Positions 1-7,604 of a stretch of 54,020 bases of DNA are shown here, in pieces (the stretch's first letter is position 1; every line of letters begins with the position of its first letter). The stretch is taken from NCBI GenBank assembly GCA_021108325.1, contig JAIORB010000062.1, positions 1 through 54,020 of the forward strand, given 5' to 3'. Origin of the DNA: Bacteroidales bacterium. GTDB lineage: Bacteria > Bacteroidota > Bacteroidia > Bacteroidales > UBA12077. The notes beneath the pieces were generated by a model that did no database searches, had not been told where the DNA came from, and saw nothing but the letters and a program-made list of their open reading frames with translations. The translations under genes were made by a program, and so were the position numbers.

Positions 1-86
1 TTGAAAGCAAATAGATAAGCAAATATTCTTTTTGATTTTTAATAAATAAGCGTTATTTTTCTGTATTCATTTAAATTTTTTTAATT

Positions 87-2036
87 ATGAAAAAGATAGC
101 GTTTAGTTTATTTTTTGTGGTATTAACTGTCATCACAGTTTATTCACAAGTTCCTGAAAAAATTAATTATCAGGCTGTAATTCGAAATTCCTCCGGCGAA
201 CTGGTAACAGATCAAGATGTGGGAATTAAAGTTAGTATTTTAAACGAAACCTCATCAGGGGATATTTTATATTCTGAAGAACATGCCGTTTCAACAAATG
301 CTTACGGGCAGGTAGCAATAGAAATTGGAGGTGGAACACTTGATTCCGGCGATTTTAGTTCAATTGATTGGGGTGTAAATGATAAATTTCTAAAACTGGA
401 AGTTGATATTGAGGGTGGAACAAGTTATGTTCCTATTGGAACCTCACAGATGTTATCGGTACCTTATGCACTTTATGCAGGCGTAGCAACAACAGCTGAA
501 TTATTGGGTACTGAGGGTGTTTATTCAACATCATCAGATACTTTATTTGTTGTGAAAGATCATTCCGGTAATGTTGTATTTGTAGTTTTTCCTGATGGTG
601 CACAAGTAATAGTTAATGAATCAACTAAAGGGAAAGTAGGAGGTTTTGCTGTTAGCGGACGAAGCCCGTCTAAAGCTGATGATGTCGATATTTTAAAGGT
701 TACAGTTGATAGCACAAGAATTTATGTTAGCGATACGCTTGGCGTAAAAGGGAAGGTTGGAGGCTTTGCTGTTAGTGGACGGTCACCATCAAAAGGAGGC
801 GCATATGATTATTTAGTTGTAACCGGAGATAGTACAAGAATTTATATAAACGAATCTTTGGCAAAAGGAAAAGTAGGAGGTTTTGCTGTTAGCGGGCGTA
901 GTCCAAGTAAGGATGATGAAAATGAAATTGAATATTTAAGAGTAACAACAGATAGCACAATTATTTTTATTGACAATGATCCTGCAAAAGGTAAAGTGGG
1001 CGGATTTGCGGTAAGTGGACGAAGCCCATCAAAAGGACTAGCCAATTATTTTAATGTGTTGGGAGATACAACCGTAGTAATTAACCCCAGTGAGCCACGT
1101 GTTGTTTGGTTTCCCAGGAAAGAAGCATTTTGGGCAGGCAGGGTTTTAATTGAACATCATGATAGTGTTGGTTTTAATTCTATGGCAATTGGATTCAAAG
1201 CTGTTGCTAAGGGGAATAATTCACAATCTTTAGGTTATCAAACTCGTGCAAGAGGTGATTTTTCAACTGCCATAGGCTTTAGAACTCAGGCAAATGGCAA
1301 TGCTTGTTTTGCAGTTGGTGGCGAAGCGCGTAATGCTGATGGTACTATTATTACAGGTGGCTATACAATGGCAGATGGTGTTGCATCTTTTGCTTTGGGA
1401 TTGGGTGCTAATGCCATTGGAATAGCCAATACTTCAATAGGACTTGGTTCAAGTGCAGTAGGGGAGTTTGCTTCCACTGCATTTGGAGTGTATGCAAAAG
1501 CAACTGCCACTAGAGCAACAGCTATAGGCTTTGGTTCTGTTGCAAGTGCCGAACAATCTATTGCCATTGGTGTAAGTGATACCGCGTCAGCATATAATTC
1601 ACTGGCTATGGGTGTCGGGTCTAAAGCATCGGGAATAGCTTCTATGGCTTTAGGATCATTTGTTGAAGCTAATTCGCCAGGATCATTTGTTATTGGGCAG
1701 CTAAATTTACTTCCCGAGATCAATGCTGATAGTCTATGGAGAGTTAACGATCCATTATTTGTTGTGGGTAATGGTGTTTTTACTGCAGAACCTGGAGATT
1801 TATCTAATGTTGCCAGGCAAAATGCATTTACTATTCTAAAAAATGGTAATATGGGGGTTGGTGTTAGCGAGCCTCAAAGAAAAGCACATATTAATGGAGT
1901 AATGAGATTAGAACCACAATTAACACCTCCTTTAGATCCATCAGAAGGAGATATATATTATGATGGTGTTACACATACTCTGATGATTTATGGTAGTGAT
2001 CCGGTAGGATGGAAAACTGTTAGTTGGACACCTTGA
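87..2036 (+). CDS. Secreted repeat protein with YadA-head-like (Hep_Hag) repeats
   Basis: This 649-residue protein is probably exported and shown on the cell surface. Residues 1-20 form a signal peptide ending in TVYSQ. Residues 21-130 form a globular N-terminal region of a kind common in Bacteroidota surface proteins (KINYQAVIRNSSGELV). Residues 181-316 carry four copies of a KGKVGGFAVSGRSPSK block. Residues about 367-540 hold degenerate 14-residue repeats of the SxAxGxxAxAxG type, the pattern of trimeric adhesin heads, with AIGFGSVASAEQSIAIG as a clear stretch. The C-terminus (NGNMGVGVSEPQRKAHINGVMRL, then a GDIYYDG segment) resembles the tail-fibre-like ends of Bacteroidota surface proteins. 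I see no anchor domain and no obvious type IX sorting signal. The gene stands alone. Adhesion is inferred from the repeats only; the ligand is unknown. Confidence 0.75.
   Translation: MKKIAFSLFFVVLTVITVYSQVPEKINYQAVIRNSSGELVTDQDVGIKVSILNETSSGDILYSEEHAVSTNAYGQVAIEIGGGTLDSGDFSSIDWGVNDKFLKLEVDIEGGTSYVPIGTSQMLSVPYALYAGVATTAELLGTEGVYSTSSDTLFVVKDHSGNVVFVVFPDGAQVIVNESTKGKVGGFAVSGRSPSKADDVDILKVTVDSTRIYVSDTLGVKGKVGGFAVSGRSPSKGGAYDYLVVTGDSTRIYINESLAKGKVGGFAVSGRSPSKDDENEIEYLRVTTDSTIIFIDNDPAKGKVGGFAVSGRSPSKGLANYFNVLGDTTVVINPSEPRVVWFPRKEAFWAGRVLIEHHDSVGFNSMAIGFKAVAKGNNSQSLGYQTRARGDFSTAIGFRTQANGNACFAVGGEARNADGTIITGGYTMADGVASFALGLGANAIGIANTSIGLGSSAVGEFASTAFGVYAKATATRATAIGFGSVASAEQSIAIGVSDTASAYNSLAMGVGSKASGIASMALGSFVEANSPGSFVIGQLNLLPEINADSLWRVNDPLFVVGNGVFTAEPGDLSNVARQNAFTILKNGNMGVGVSEPQRKAHINGVMRLEPQLTPPLDPSEGDIYYDGVTHTLMIYGSDPVGWKTVSWTP
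627..1034 (+). repeat. Four-copy in-gene repeat encoding KGKVGGFAVSGRSPSK
   Basis: Four 48-base units start at 627, 747, 864 and 987, with spacings of 120, 117 and 123 bases. The 16 encoded residues are identical or nearly so in all four. The DNA differs at many third positions (ggaaagtagga, ggaaggttgga, ggaaaagtagga, ggtaaagtgggc). The linkers between units diverge but often contain a DSTRIYI-like strand. Protein-level selection therefore seems to hold the motif. Confidence 0.9.
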
Positions 2037-2060
2037 TTCTGTAAAAATATGTTTTAGTCT

Positions 2061-2143
2061 ACACTTCGATTTCCGAAAGCTTTCGGGACAGTGTGACAGA
2101 TAAAAACAAAGGAAGTTGTCATACTGAGCTTGTCGAAGTATGG
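2061..2143. repeat. Interspersed palindromic element
   Basis: This lies in the 364-base spacer after the adhesin-like gene. It holds an inner palindrome (ccgaaagctttcggg, 2073-2087), with acacttcga at 2061 and tcgaagta at 2133 as opposed ends. The phrase actgagcttgtcgaag is of a type seen as interspersed repeats in Bacteroidota genomes. No reading frame in this spacer looks coding. Confidence 0.5.
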
Positions 2144-2240
2144 ATAACTTTCTACAATTTTAACCAATTTCTATTTGGGTGTTTTGTGCGTTTAAGACTA
2201 TATGTAAGTCATTTCTTATTCGTTTACAAATTAAGCAATT

Positions 2241-2321
2241 AGCCGTGGTACGGCTAACTTATATAGATGACAGCAAAACAGAATTTATTTACTGATTATC
2301 AAGAAAAACCGTGCTACGGCT
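2241..2321. repeat. Two copies of an AGCCGTrgyACGGyT palindrome
   Basis: A palindromic 15-mer agccgtggtacggct sits at 2241-2255. A near copy in inverted orientation (accgtgctacggct) sits at 2308-2321. They occupy the rest of the spacer between the adhesin-like gene and the hsp20 terminator. They are probably short REP-like elements. Confidence 0.5.
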
Positions 2322-2340
2322 CGCATATTAGGAATAATAT

Positions 2341-2378
2341 AAAAACACCCAAACCATTACTGGCCTGGGTGTTTTGTT
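2341..2378 (-). terminator. Rho-independent terminator of hsp20
   Basis: The arms AAACACCCA (2343-2351) and TGGGTGTTT (2366-2374) form a hairpin. Read on the minus strand it ends in a T run, about 27 bases past the hsp20 stop codon. The plus-strand side is also T-rich, so it may work in both directions. Confidence 0.75.
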
Positions 2379-2400
2379 TAAAGAACTATATATTGAGTTG

Positions 2401-2850
2401 TTATGAAATCTTTATCTCTCTTGCAGGTTTTTCAACAGCTTCTTCTTTTTTAGATAAAATAACCTGTAGCAAACCATTTTTATAAATTGCGTTGATCTTT
2501 TCTGTATCAATCTTAGCAGAAATCCTGAATGATCTGCTAAAAGAATTGAAATTGAATTCTTTTAAATTGTACTTTTCTTCAGAATTTTCATCTACAGTTT
2601 TATCTAATGATATTGTTAACAGATTTTTATCTAAGTCGATTTTAAAATCAGATTTTTCAAATCCCGGTGCTGCAATTCCAACTCTAAAATCAAATTTTGA
2701 TTCAATAATATTTGCAGGAGGATTCGCAATAAACTGATTTGGACTAATTTTTTCTTCGTTAAACATTTCATCTACTAAATCAGAAAATGTTTTGTATCCA
2801 TGAGTTCGGTTCATGTGAGATACTGGTCGGTTCATTTTTACTAGTGTCAT
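2401..2850 (-). CDS. hsp20: Small heat shock protein, Hsp20/alpha-crystallin family
   Basis: This is a 149-residue ATP-independent holdase that binds unfolding proteins in the cytoplasm. The N-terminal 45 residues form the variable arm, with an amphipathic FSDLVDEMFNEE segment. An alpha-crystallin domain follows from about residue 48 (FDFRVGIAAPGFEKSDFKIDL). It includes the strand pair SFSRSFRISAKIDTEKINA and the GxL-containing NGLLQVIL near the end. The length is normal for the family. The gene is monocistronic, with a terminator directly downstream. A heat or stress control site is not obvious in the 240 bases upstream. Confidence 0.93.
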   Translation of the reverse strand: MTLVKMNRPVSHMNRTHGYKTFSDLVDEMFNEEKISPNQFIANPPANIIESKFDFRVGIAAPGFEKSDFKIDLDKNLLTISLDKTVDENSEEKYNLKEFNFNSFSRSFRISAKIDTEKINAIYKNGLLQVILSKKEEAVEKPAREIKIS

Positions 2851-3047
2851 AATTTTATAGTTTTTATTATTTAGTTTAATTTACTTGTTATTTGATTTGA
2901 CTATTTCAAATGCTATACCAATACAATAATTTGACTAAAATTGGAAAAAATATTCAATAAAATGCCATTATGGCATAATAAAAATAATTTTACACGACAC
3001 AATGACCGTATTTTGTTTTTAAACGAAGAATTAATCAATAATTTAAG

Positions 3048-3074
3048 TTTTGATACATACGATTGTTATTTTTG
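3048..3074 (+). promoter_or_regulatory. Candidate promoter of trmD
   Basis: A TATTTTTG box (3067-3074) fits the Bacteroidota TAnnTTTG element 17 bases before the trmD start. The nearest TTTTG (3048-3052) is only about 14 bases upstream of it, shorter than the usual spacing of about 20, so the distal box is uncertain. Confidence 0.4.
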
Positions 3075-3091
3075 TATCGTAATTTTAGAAT

Positions 3092-3769
3092 ATGAGAATT
3101 GATATTATAACCGTACTACCGGAATTACTGAAAAGTCCTTTAGATCATAGTATAATTAAGCGTGCTCAACAAAAAGGCCATGTTGAAATACATATTCATA
3201 ACTTAAGAGATTATTCTACCAATAAACACAGGAATATTGACGATTATGCTTTTGGTGGTGAGGCTGGTATGGTTATGATGATTGAACCCATTGATCGTGC
3301 AATAACAGCTTTAAAAGCGGAAAGAAATTATGATGAGATAATTTATACATCTCCCGATGGAATTAAATATAATCAGAAGGAAGCAAATAAGTTGTCTGTT
3401 TTTGAAAATATCATCATCCTGTGTGGGCATTATAAAGGCATCGATCAACGTATTCGTGAACATATTATTACGAAAGAAATTTCTATTGGCGATTATGTGT
3501 TGACAGGAGGCGAATTAGCAGCAGCAATAATTGTAGATAGTGTTGTTCGATTAATTCCCGGTGTAATTTCCGATGAAACTTCAGCACTAACAGATTCTTT
3601 TCAGGATGATTTGTTGGCTCCGCCTGTTTATACTCGTCCGGCCGAATATAAAGGATGGAAAGTGCCTGATGTACTTCTTTCAGGTAATCTTAAAGAAATT
3701 GATAAGTGGAAAGAGGAGCAATCCATAGAACGGACAAAACGCTTACGTCCTGATTTGCTTGATGAATAA
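3092..3769 (+). CDS. trmD: tRNA (guanine-N1-)-methyltransferase TrmD
   Basis: This 225-residue SPOUT methyltransferase uses SAM to make m1G37 in tRNAs read at G-starting codons and so prevents frameshifting. It begins [13 protein letters not shown], a typical TrmD start. It contains [16 protein letters not shown] (near residue 53), the knot segments [15 protein letters not shown] and [14 protein letters not shown], and the C-terminal substrate-binding region ending in [10 protein letters not shown]. The length is normal. It is not in the common rpsP-rimM-trmD-rplS operon here. It stands alone and its stop codon abuts the stop of the convergent gene at 3770. Confidence 0.97.
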   Translation: MRIDIITVLPELLKSPLDHSIIKRAQQKGHVEIHIHNLRDYSTNKHRNIDDYAFGGEAGMVMMIEPIDRAITALKAERNYDEIIYTSPDGIKYNQKEANKLSVFENIIILCGHYKGIDQRIREHIITKEISIGDYVLTGGELAAAIIVDSVVRLIPGVISDETSALTDSFQDDLLAPPVYTRPAEYKGWKVPDVLLSGNLKEIDKWKEEQSIERTKRLRPDLLDE

Positions 3770-4093
3770 TTACATTATTCTCATTAAAAAACAATCGGTA
3801 AAATCAACAAGTATATGCAATAATAAACCAATTGCTAGTATGCGTAACTTTTTATTAGCCAAAAATAGAAAGTAAATACCTATTGCAAAGTAAGAATGCA
3901 AAGGATGAAAACCAATACTACACCTGTTAGCATCAAAAACAGGATTTGCCAACAAATGATCTAAGTCAATTATCATTGCAAAAATCATAATTAACCAGGC
4001 CATCTTAAATTTTGACCTGAATAATGTGAATGCAACAATTCCGGGAAGAATAAAATGCAAACCATAATGAATAATTTCTCTTAATTCAGGCAC
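3770..4093 (-). CDS. Small membrane protein, DUF6122-like
   Basis: This is a 107-residue integral membrane protein with about three to four hydrophobic segments: residues 9-24, 30-45, 66-80 and 83-95. Conserved-looking polar residues sit within or next to the membrane (IIDLDHLLANPVFD, HPLHSY, HILVDFTDC). The His/Asp pattern recalls YdjM-like membrane hydrolases that bind metal, but the reaction is unknown. It is the last gene of a minus-strand run (6553 to 3770) and lies 39 bases after the DUF2179 gene. The DUF6122 assignment is from memory of the family and is moderately sure. Confidence 0.6.
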   Translation of the reverse strand: MPELREIIHYGLHFILPGIVAFTLFRSKFKMAWLIMIFAMIIDLDHLLANPVFDANRCSIGFHPLHSYFAIGIYFLFLANKKLRILAIGLLLHILVDFTDCFLMRIM

Positions 4094-4132
4094 TTTAAAT
4101 TGTTAAATGACTATTGAATATTTATTATTGAA

Positions 4133-4729
4133 TTAAGCTCCTTTTCTGTTTTGAGGATTAGTTCGGCTAAAAATACTGCTTCGTTTAGTTTTTTCAAATA
4201 CATTCCCTTTTACCTGTCTGATATCTTCGACCGTATAAAATGCATTGGGCCTTACTAAGTGAACAATTTTAATATATTTTTTAAGGTCTCTTCTATGTAT
4301 TGTGGAAAAAAGCAATTTTACCGAACCTTCACGACCAATAGCATCCATTAGTGTAAATCCGTAACTTGCGGTCTTAAGATTCTCGCCTAATGCAGTTTCA
4401 TATTTTTGCAGAATAACACGAACTAGAACAACTCCAATAGATATTTTTTGTTCTAAATAAATCCCAAAAAAATTCCCCATTGCAAATCCTCCAGCAAACG
4501 CTAAATAACAATAGAAATTATCGAGATGTTTCATAATCTGACTAATTGCCGTTAACCAGATTAACGATTCAAAAAAGCCAAATAAAGGTGCAAGATATTT
4601 AAATCCTTTAGCAGCGTATATTAATCTTATTGTACCAATTGTTTGATCCGTTATTCGGGCAATAAAAATTAACAAGGGTAATATCAGGTAATTAAAAAGC
4701 GGAGTGTCGATACCAGATAAAAAATCCAT
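4133..4729 (-). CDS. DUF2179/DUF5698 membrane protein (UPF0316 type)
   Basis: This 198-residue protein has three N-terminal membrane helices (about residues 14-30, 45-65 and 72-92), then a soluble alpha/beta DUF2179 domain (about 105-180). RITDQTIGTIRLIYAAKG is the characteristic loop after helix 1. The C-terminal domain is also found in YitT-type proteins and is thought to bind a small ligand, but the role is not known. It follows the barrel-protein gene by 27 bases and may be co-transcribed with it. Confidence 0.8.
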   Translation of the reverse strand: MDFLSGIDTPLFNYLILPLLIFIARITDQTIGTIRLIYAAKGFKYLAPLFGFFESLIWLTAISQIMKHLDNFYCYLAFAGGFAMGNFFGIYLEQKISIGVVLVRVILQKYETALGENLKTASYGFTLMDAIGREGSVKLLFSTIHRRDLKKYIKIVHLVRPNAFYTVEDIRQVKGNVFEKTKRSSIFSRTNPQNRKGA

Positions 4730-4756
4730 AATTAAATATTTATTAGTTTGGTAAAA

Positions 4757-5488
4757 TTAATCAAATAATTTATAAGAAATCCCCAGATTTATTCTCACCT
4801 GGTACATATCATAATCAATGTTGTAAAAATCTCCCTCAAAAATACTTTTGAAACCCACATTTAGTCGTGCCCATAGATATAATCTGTGGTTTATATCATA
4901 TCTATAGCCAATTAAAACTCCATAATCATATTTATCGATATATTTATTAAAATTATATTCGATGGTATACTCCGGTCCGGGAAGTGTTGCATTATCGGTA
5001 ATGTTTTTATCAGGGGAGTAGATTCCATTTATTCCTTTAGTTTCAAATCTTCCTTCAAGAATTCTTGAGTAGTAAGCTCCAAAAAGAAATCTGCGACCTT
5101 CTTTAAGTTTGTAGAATGCTATAAGAGGAAACTCTACCATACGCAGTTCTATATCTGTTTCAGTATGTCCTGTAAAATAAAGTGCCGATCCATCATTATA
5201 ATAAAAAGGCTGACTAACAACATTTGCTGTTGCAGAGAAAGCAATTAAATGATAATTAATTTCAAAAGCTAATTGCCACTTTTCATTTAAATTATATTCT
5301 GAACCAATTCCTAATGAGGGATAAGGTTTGGGTGTTCCTCCGGAGCCATCCGGAATATCGGAAAGAGGAAATGGAATTGCACCACCTAAATCGACCGCTA
5401 TGTTAGGGTAAAAATTTAATTTTCTTTCTTGCGAAAAAACATAAATAGGAAATATAGAAATCAGAATAATAAGAATAGCTCTTTTCAT
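4757..5488 (-). CDS. Outer-membrane beta-barrel protein
   Basis: This is a 243-residue secreted protein. Residues 1-20 form a signal peptide (ILIILISIFPIYVFSQ). The mature part has alternating amphipathic strands with aromatic girdles, such as WQLAFEINYHLIAF, FLFGAYYSRILEG, YGVLIGYRY and YLWARLNVGFKS. It ends in a barrel-type strand, QVRINLGISYKLFD. This fits the PorT-like or OMP_b-brl class, roughly eight to ten strands. It lies 15 bases after the PCMD lipoprotein gene, and the two probably form one unit in which barrel and lipoprotein act together at the outer membrane. The substrate is unknown. Confidence 0.7.
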   Translation of the reverse strand: MKRAILIILISIFPIYVFSQERKLNFYPNIAVDLGGAIPFPLSDIPDGSGGTPKPYPSLGIGSEYNLNEKWQLAFEINYHLIAFSATANVVSQPFYYNDGSALYFTGHTETDIELRMVEFPLIAFYKLKEGRRFLFGAYYSRILEGRFETKGINGIYSPDKNITDNATLPGPEYTIEYNFNKYIDKYDYGVLIGYRYDINHRLYLWARLNVGFKSIFEGDFYNIDYDMYQVRINLGISYKLFD

Positions 5489-5503
5489 ATGAGAAGAAAT
5501 GAA

Positions 5504-6553
5504 TTATTCATATATCAGTTCCAGATCATCAATAACCAGGGTGCTACCAACAGCTCCTTTCCATAAGTCACCATCAATACTTGATGAAAATACAATTGTT
5601 ATATGAGTTGGGTTTTCACTTGAAGTATAATTGAATGTCATCGAAGTTTCAGTCAAAATATCATCAGTTGTACCTGAATTCATTTCTGTTCGTGCTATTT
5701 CAGTAACCTGATCTCCATTACGTATTTCAAGAAAAGCATAAATGGTACATTGATCTTCACCTTCGATATCTTCTACTGTAAAGCCACCAAAAATACTTGA
5801 TGGATCGTTAAGTGTTGCTTGTATATAATTCTCACCGGCTTGATATTTGAATTTGAACTTCATTTTTGTTGGTCTGAAAATAAATGGTGTTCCAAAATTA
5901 GTGGCTTGCTTTGGGTCTGTTGGATTGGCAATAGCTCCGGCTAAATTGAATACACCTGTAAATAGGGTAGCTGCTGTTATTGGCAGATTGCCTGTAGAAT
6001 CCGTTTTAATTTTAACTAAATAATTCCCGTTATCGTTAATTGGACTTGTTCCGTAAACTCTGTACATGCTTGTTCCCATATTTGCTGTTGCCCAAACAGA
6101 TGTAACTGACGAAGAACCAATTTCCTGGTAGTTTTGACCATTCATTCCCAAATTATCAAACCACTGTTCAAAATATGAGTTCTGAAGTTGAAGGTGAACC
6201 AAATAAACATACCAGTTTTTTACTGTTCCGTCTTCAGCTTCTACTTCCAATGTTTTAACTTCATCAGGCTCGCTAAAATTTAATTCATTGTTCGAAATAG
6301 ATGAAGTTTTTGCACCCGAAGACAGCTTAATATCAGCATTTAAAGTTATTGGAAATGTAAAATCCAATAAATCATTATTAATAAAAATAAATACTTTACT
6401 GTTTTCGGTATCCACATAAGTATCTTCAAAAATTAAATCATTATTGGAAAAACTATTAATATCAATTTCTAATATTTCTGCATTGCTTGATTTATCTTCT
6501 TCACAAGAAATAAGTACAGAAATAAATACGAATATTATAAGTAGCTTTTTCAT
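5504..6553 (-). CDS. Lipoprotein with PCMD (putative carbohydrate metabolism) domain
   Basis: This is a 349-residue lipoprotein. The signal peptide ends in the lipobox VLISC, so Cys16 would be lipidated. An N-terminal Ig-like module (about residues 25-120) ends in EAEDGTVKNWYVYLV, a form common in Bacteroidota surface lipoproteins. A PCMD-type jelly-roll follows (about 121-349). Its landmarks are NSYFEQWFDN, the VWATANMGT region, the PTKMKFKFKYQ strand, and the C-terminal GSTLVIDDLELIYE. PCMD proteins are linked to glycan use or surface glycan binding, but direct evidence is thin. It is the first gene of a short unit with the barrel gene downstream. Confidence 0.75.
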   Translation of the reverse strand: MKKLLIIFVFISVLISCEEDKSSNAEILEIDINSFSNNDLIFEDTYVDTENSKVFIFINNDLLDFTFPITLNADIKLSSGAKTSSISNNELNFSEPDEVKTLEVEAEDGTVKNWYVYLVHLQLQNSYFEQWFDNLGMNGQNYQEIGSSSVTSVWATANMGTSMYRVYGTSPINDNGNYLVKIKTDSTGNLPITAATLFTGVFNLAGAIANPTDPKQATNFGTPFIFRPTKMKFKFKYQAGENYIQATLNDPSSIFGGFTVEDIEGEDQCTIYAFLEIRNGDQVTEIARTEMNSGTTDDILTETSMTFNYTSSENPTHITIVFSSSIDGDLWKGAVGSTLVIDDLELIYE

Positions 6554-6655
6554 AAGTTTAGTTTTTGTCGTTTTGTAAAAATATGTATTAATAGAAATAT
6601 TTAATTACAACAAGTTAAGATATTTATTAACAAACATTCCATATTATATAAAAGT

Positions 6656-7258
6656 TCAGTTATTTGTTTTTCTGTAAATTTGTAAAGCCATTGATTTTCC
6701 GGCAATTAAAACCTTTTTTTCTAACAAAAATACATTATTGCTAATCAGTTTATTTGTGCATTCATTTTTATGATATTCCTTAAAGTTTTTGAAATGTTCT
6801 TTTCCTGCCAGAAATTCTATTGCGTTAATAACATATCTGGAATAAGGTTTTGTCTTTTCATTAATTTCATAATCAACAATTAACAGATGTCCATTATTTC
6901 TTGTAATTCTGGAAGCTTCATCAATAATCATTTTTTGGTCATCGAATGATTTTTCATGTAGTGCAAGCTGAATCATTACCAGATCAAATGAATTATCCGA
7001 AAACTGAATATCTCTCGCATCTTGTTCGTAGCAATCAATGTGTTTTGCAACTTTTAACATAGCCGGTGAAAGATCAATTCCGGTTAACTTGATATCTGTA
7101 TTCTTAAGATATTCTAATTGATTTCCTGTACCACAGCAAATATCAATCACGGACTTTGGGTTTAGCTGAATTATTATTTTAGCGGTTTTTTTTCTGATTT
7201 TATTTAAAAAAGGGTAAAGCAGCAAATCATAAAGTTTTGCCACAGCGTAATTTGCCAT
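6656..7258 (-). CDS. Class I SAM-dependent methyltransferase
   Basis: This is a 200-residue methyltransferase of the Methyltransf_11/UbiE-like group. Motif I is VIDICCGTGNQ (residues about 38-48), with the acidic residue ending strand 2 in LTGIDLSPAMLKVA. Motif II is DLVMIQLALHE, and GHLLIVDYEIN follows. The domain is complete but short, with no extra substrate domain, so the methyl acceptor cannot be read from sequence. It has its own transcription unit. Confidence 0.85.
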   Translation of the reverse strand: MANYAVAKLYDLLLYPFLNKIRKKTAKIIIQLNPKSVIDICCGTGNQLEYLKNTDIKLTGIDLSPAMLKVAKHIDCYEQDARDIQFSDNSFDLVMIQLALHEKSFDDQKMIIDEASRITRNNGHLLIVDYEINEKTKPYSRYVINAIEFLAGKEHFKNFKEYHKNECTNKLISNNVFLLEKKVLIAGKSMALQIYRKTNN

Positions 7259-7310
7259 TGTTTCGATATTTTATTTCAAACAAAAATAGAGTATTTCCAG
7301 ATATAAAAAA

Positions 7311-7337
7311 ACGCTGACCATTTTCAGATCAGCGTAT
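7311..7337 (-). terminator. Rho-independent terminator, minus strand
   Basis: ACGCTGACC and GATCAGCGT pair with one mismatch. On the minus strand the hairpin is followed by seven T. It lies about 270 bases beyond the stop of the PQQ-like gene, the only minus-strand gene that could feed it. The transcript would then have a long 3' region that includes the palindromes at 7427-7505. Confidence 0.65.
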
Positions 7338-7426
7338 AAATTATTGAAATTAATTTTAGTTTTCATGCGAATGAAAATATGATTTTTCAAAAGCAATAAT
7401 AACTTGGCTTATTCTACACATCTTAT

Positions 7427-7505
7427 ACCAATTCTTCTTCAAAATGTCGTCCCGATTTAATCGGGATAGTATTTTGAAGTTTAGAATGGTTCCCCGAAAT
7501 TCGGG
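7427..7505. repeat. Imperfect palindromic element and a second palindrome
   Basis: The segment from ACCAATTC (7427) to GAATGGT (7490) is a 64-base imperfect inverted repeat centred on TCCCGATTTAATCGGGA (7450-7466). A separate CCCGAAATTCGGG lies at 7493-7505. The left end, reading TCTTATACCAATT, is shared with the larger element at 36447. Apart from this and the terminator, the 346-base spacer 7259-7604 holds nothing I can identify. Confidence 0.65.
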
Positions 7506-7604
7506 ATGTAAACAAATGCCGTTATATATTCAATACATATTTGTTTTTCACAAATATGACAATTCGGATAATAAACGGTATTATTTCGCAACAAATCCTA
7601 AATT

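Noticed and set aside
627..1034. CRISPR-like regular spacing
   Set aside because: The four repeats are in frame inside a coding gene, differ in DNA sequence, and have coding linkers; no cas gene is near.
842..1723. Long open frames on the minus strand of the adhesin-like gene
   Set aside because: They follow from the repeated, third-position-biased coding sequence on the plus strand. They have no ribosome site, no recognisable domain and proline-rich nonsense composition.
87..2036. Phage tail fibre
   Set aside because: The C-terminus is tail-fibre-like, but the protein has a signal peptide and there are no phage genes nearby.
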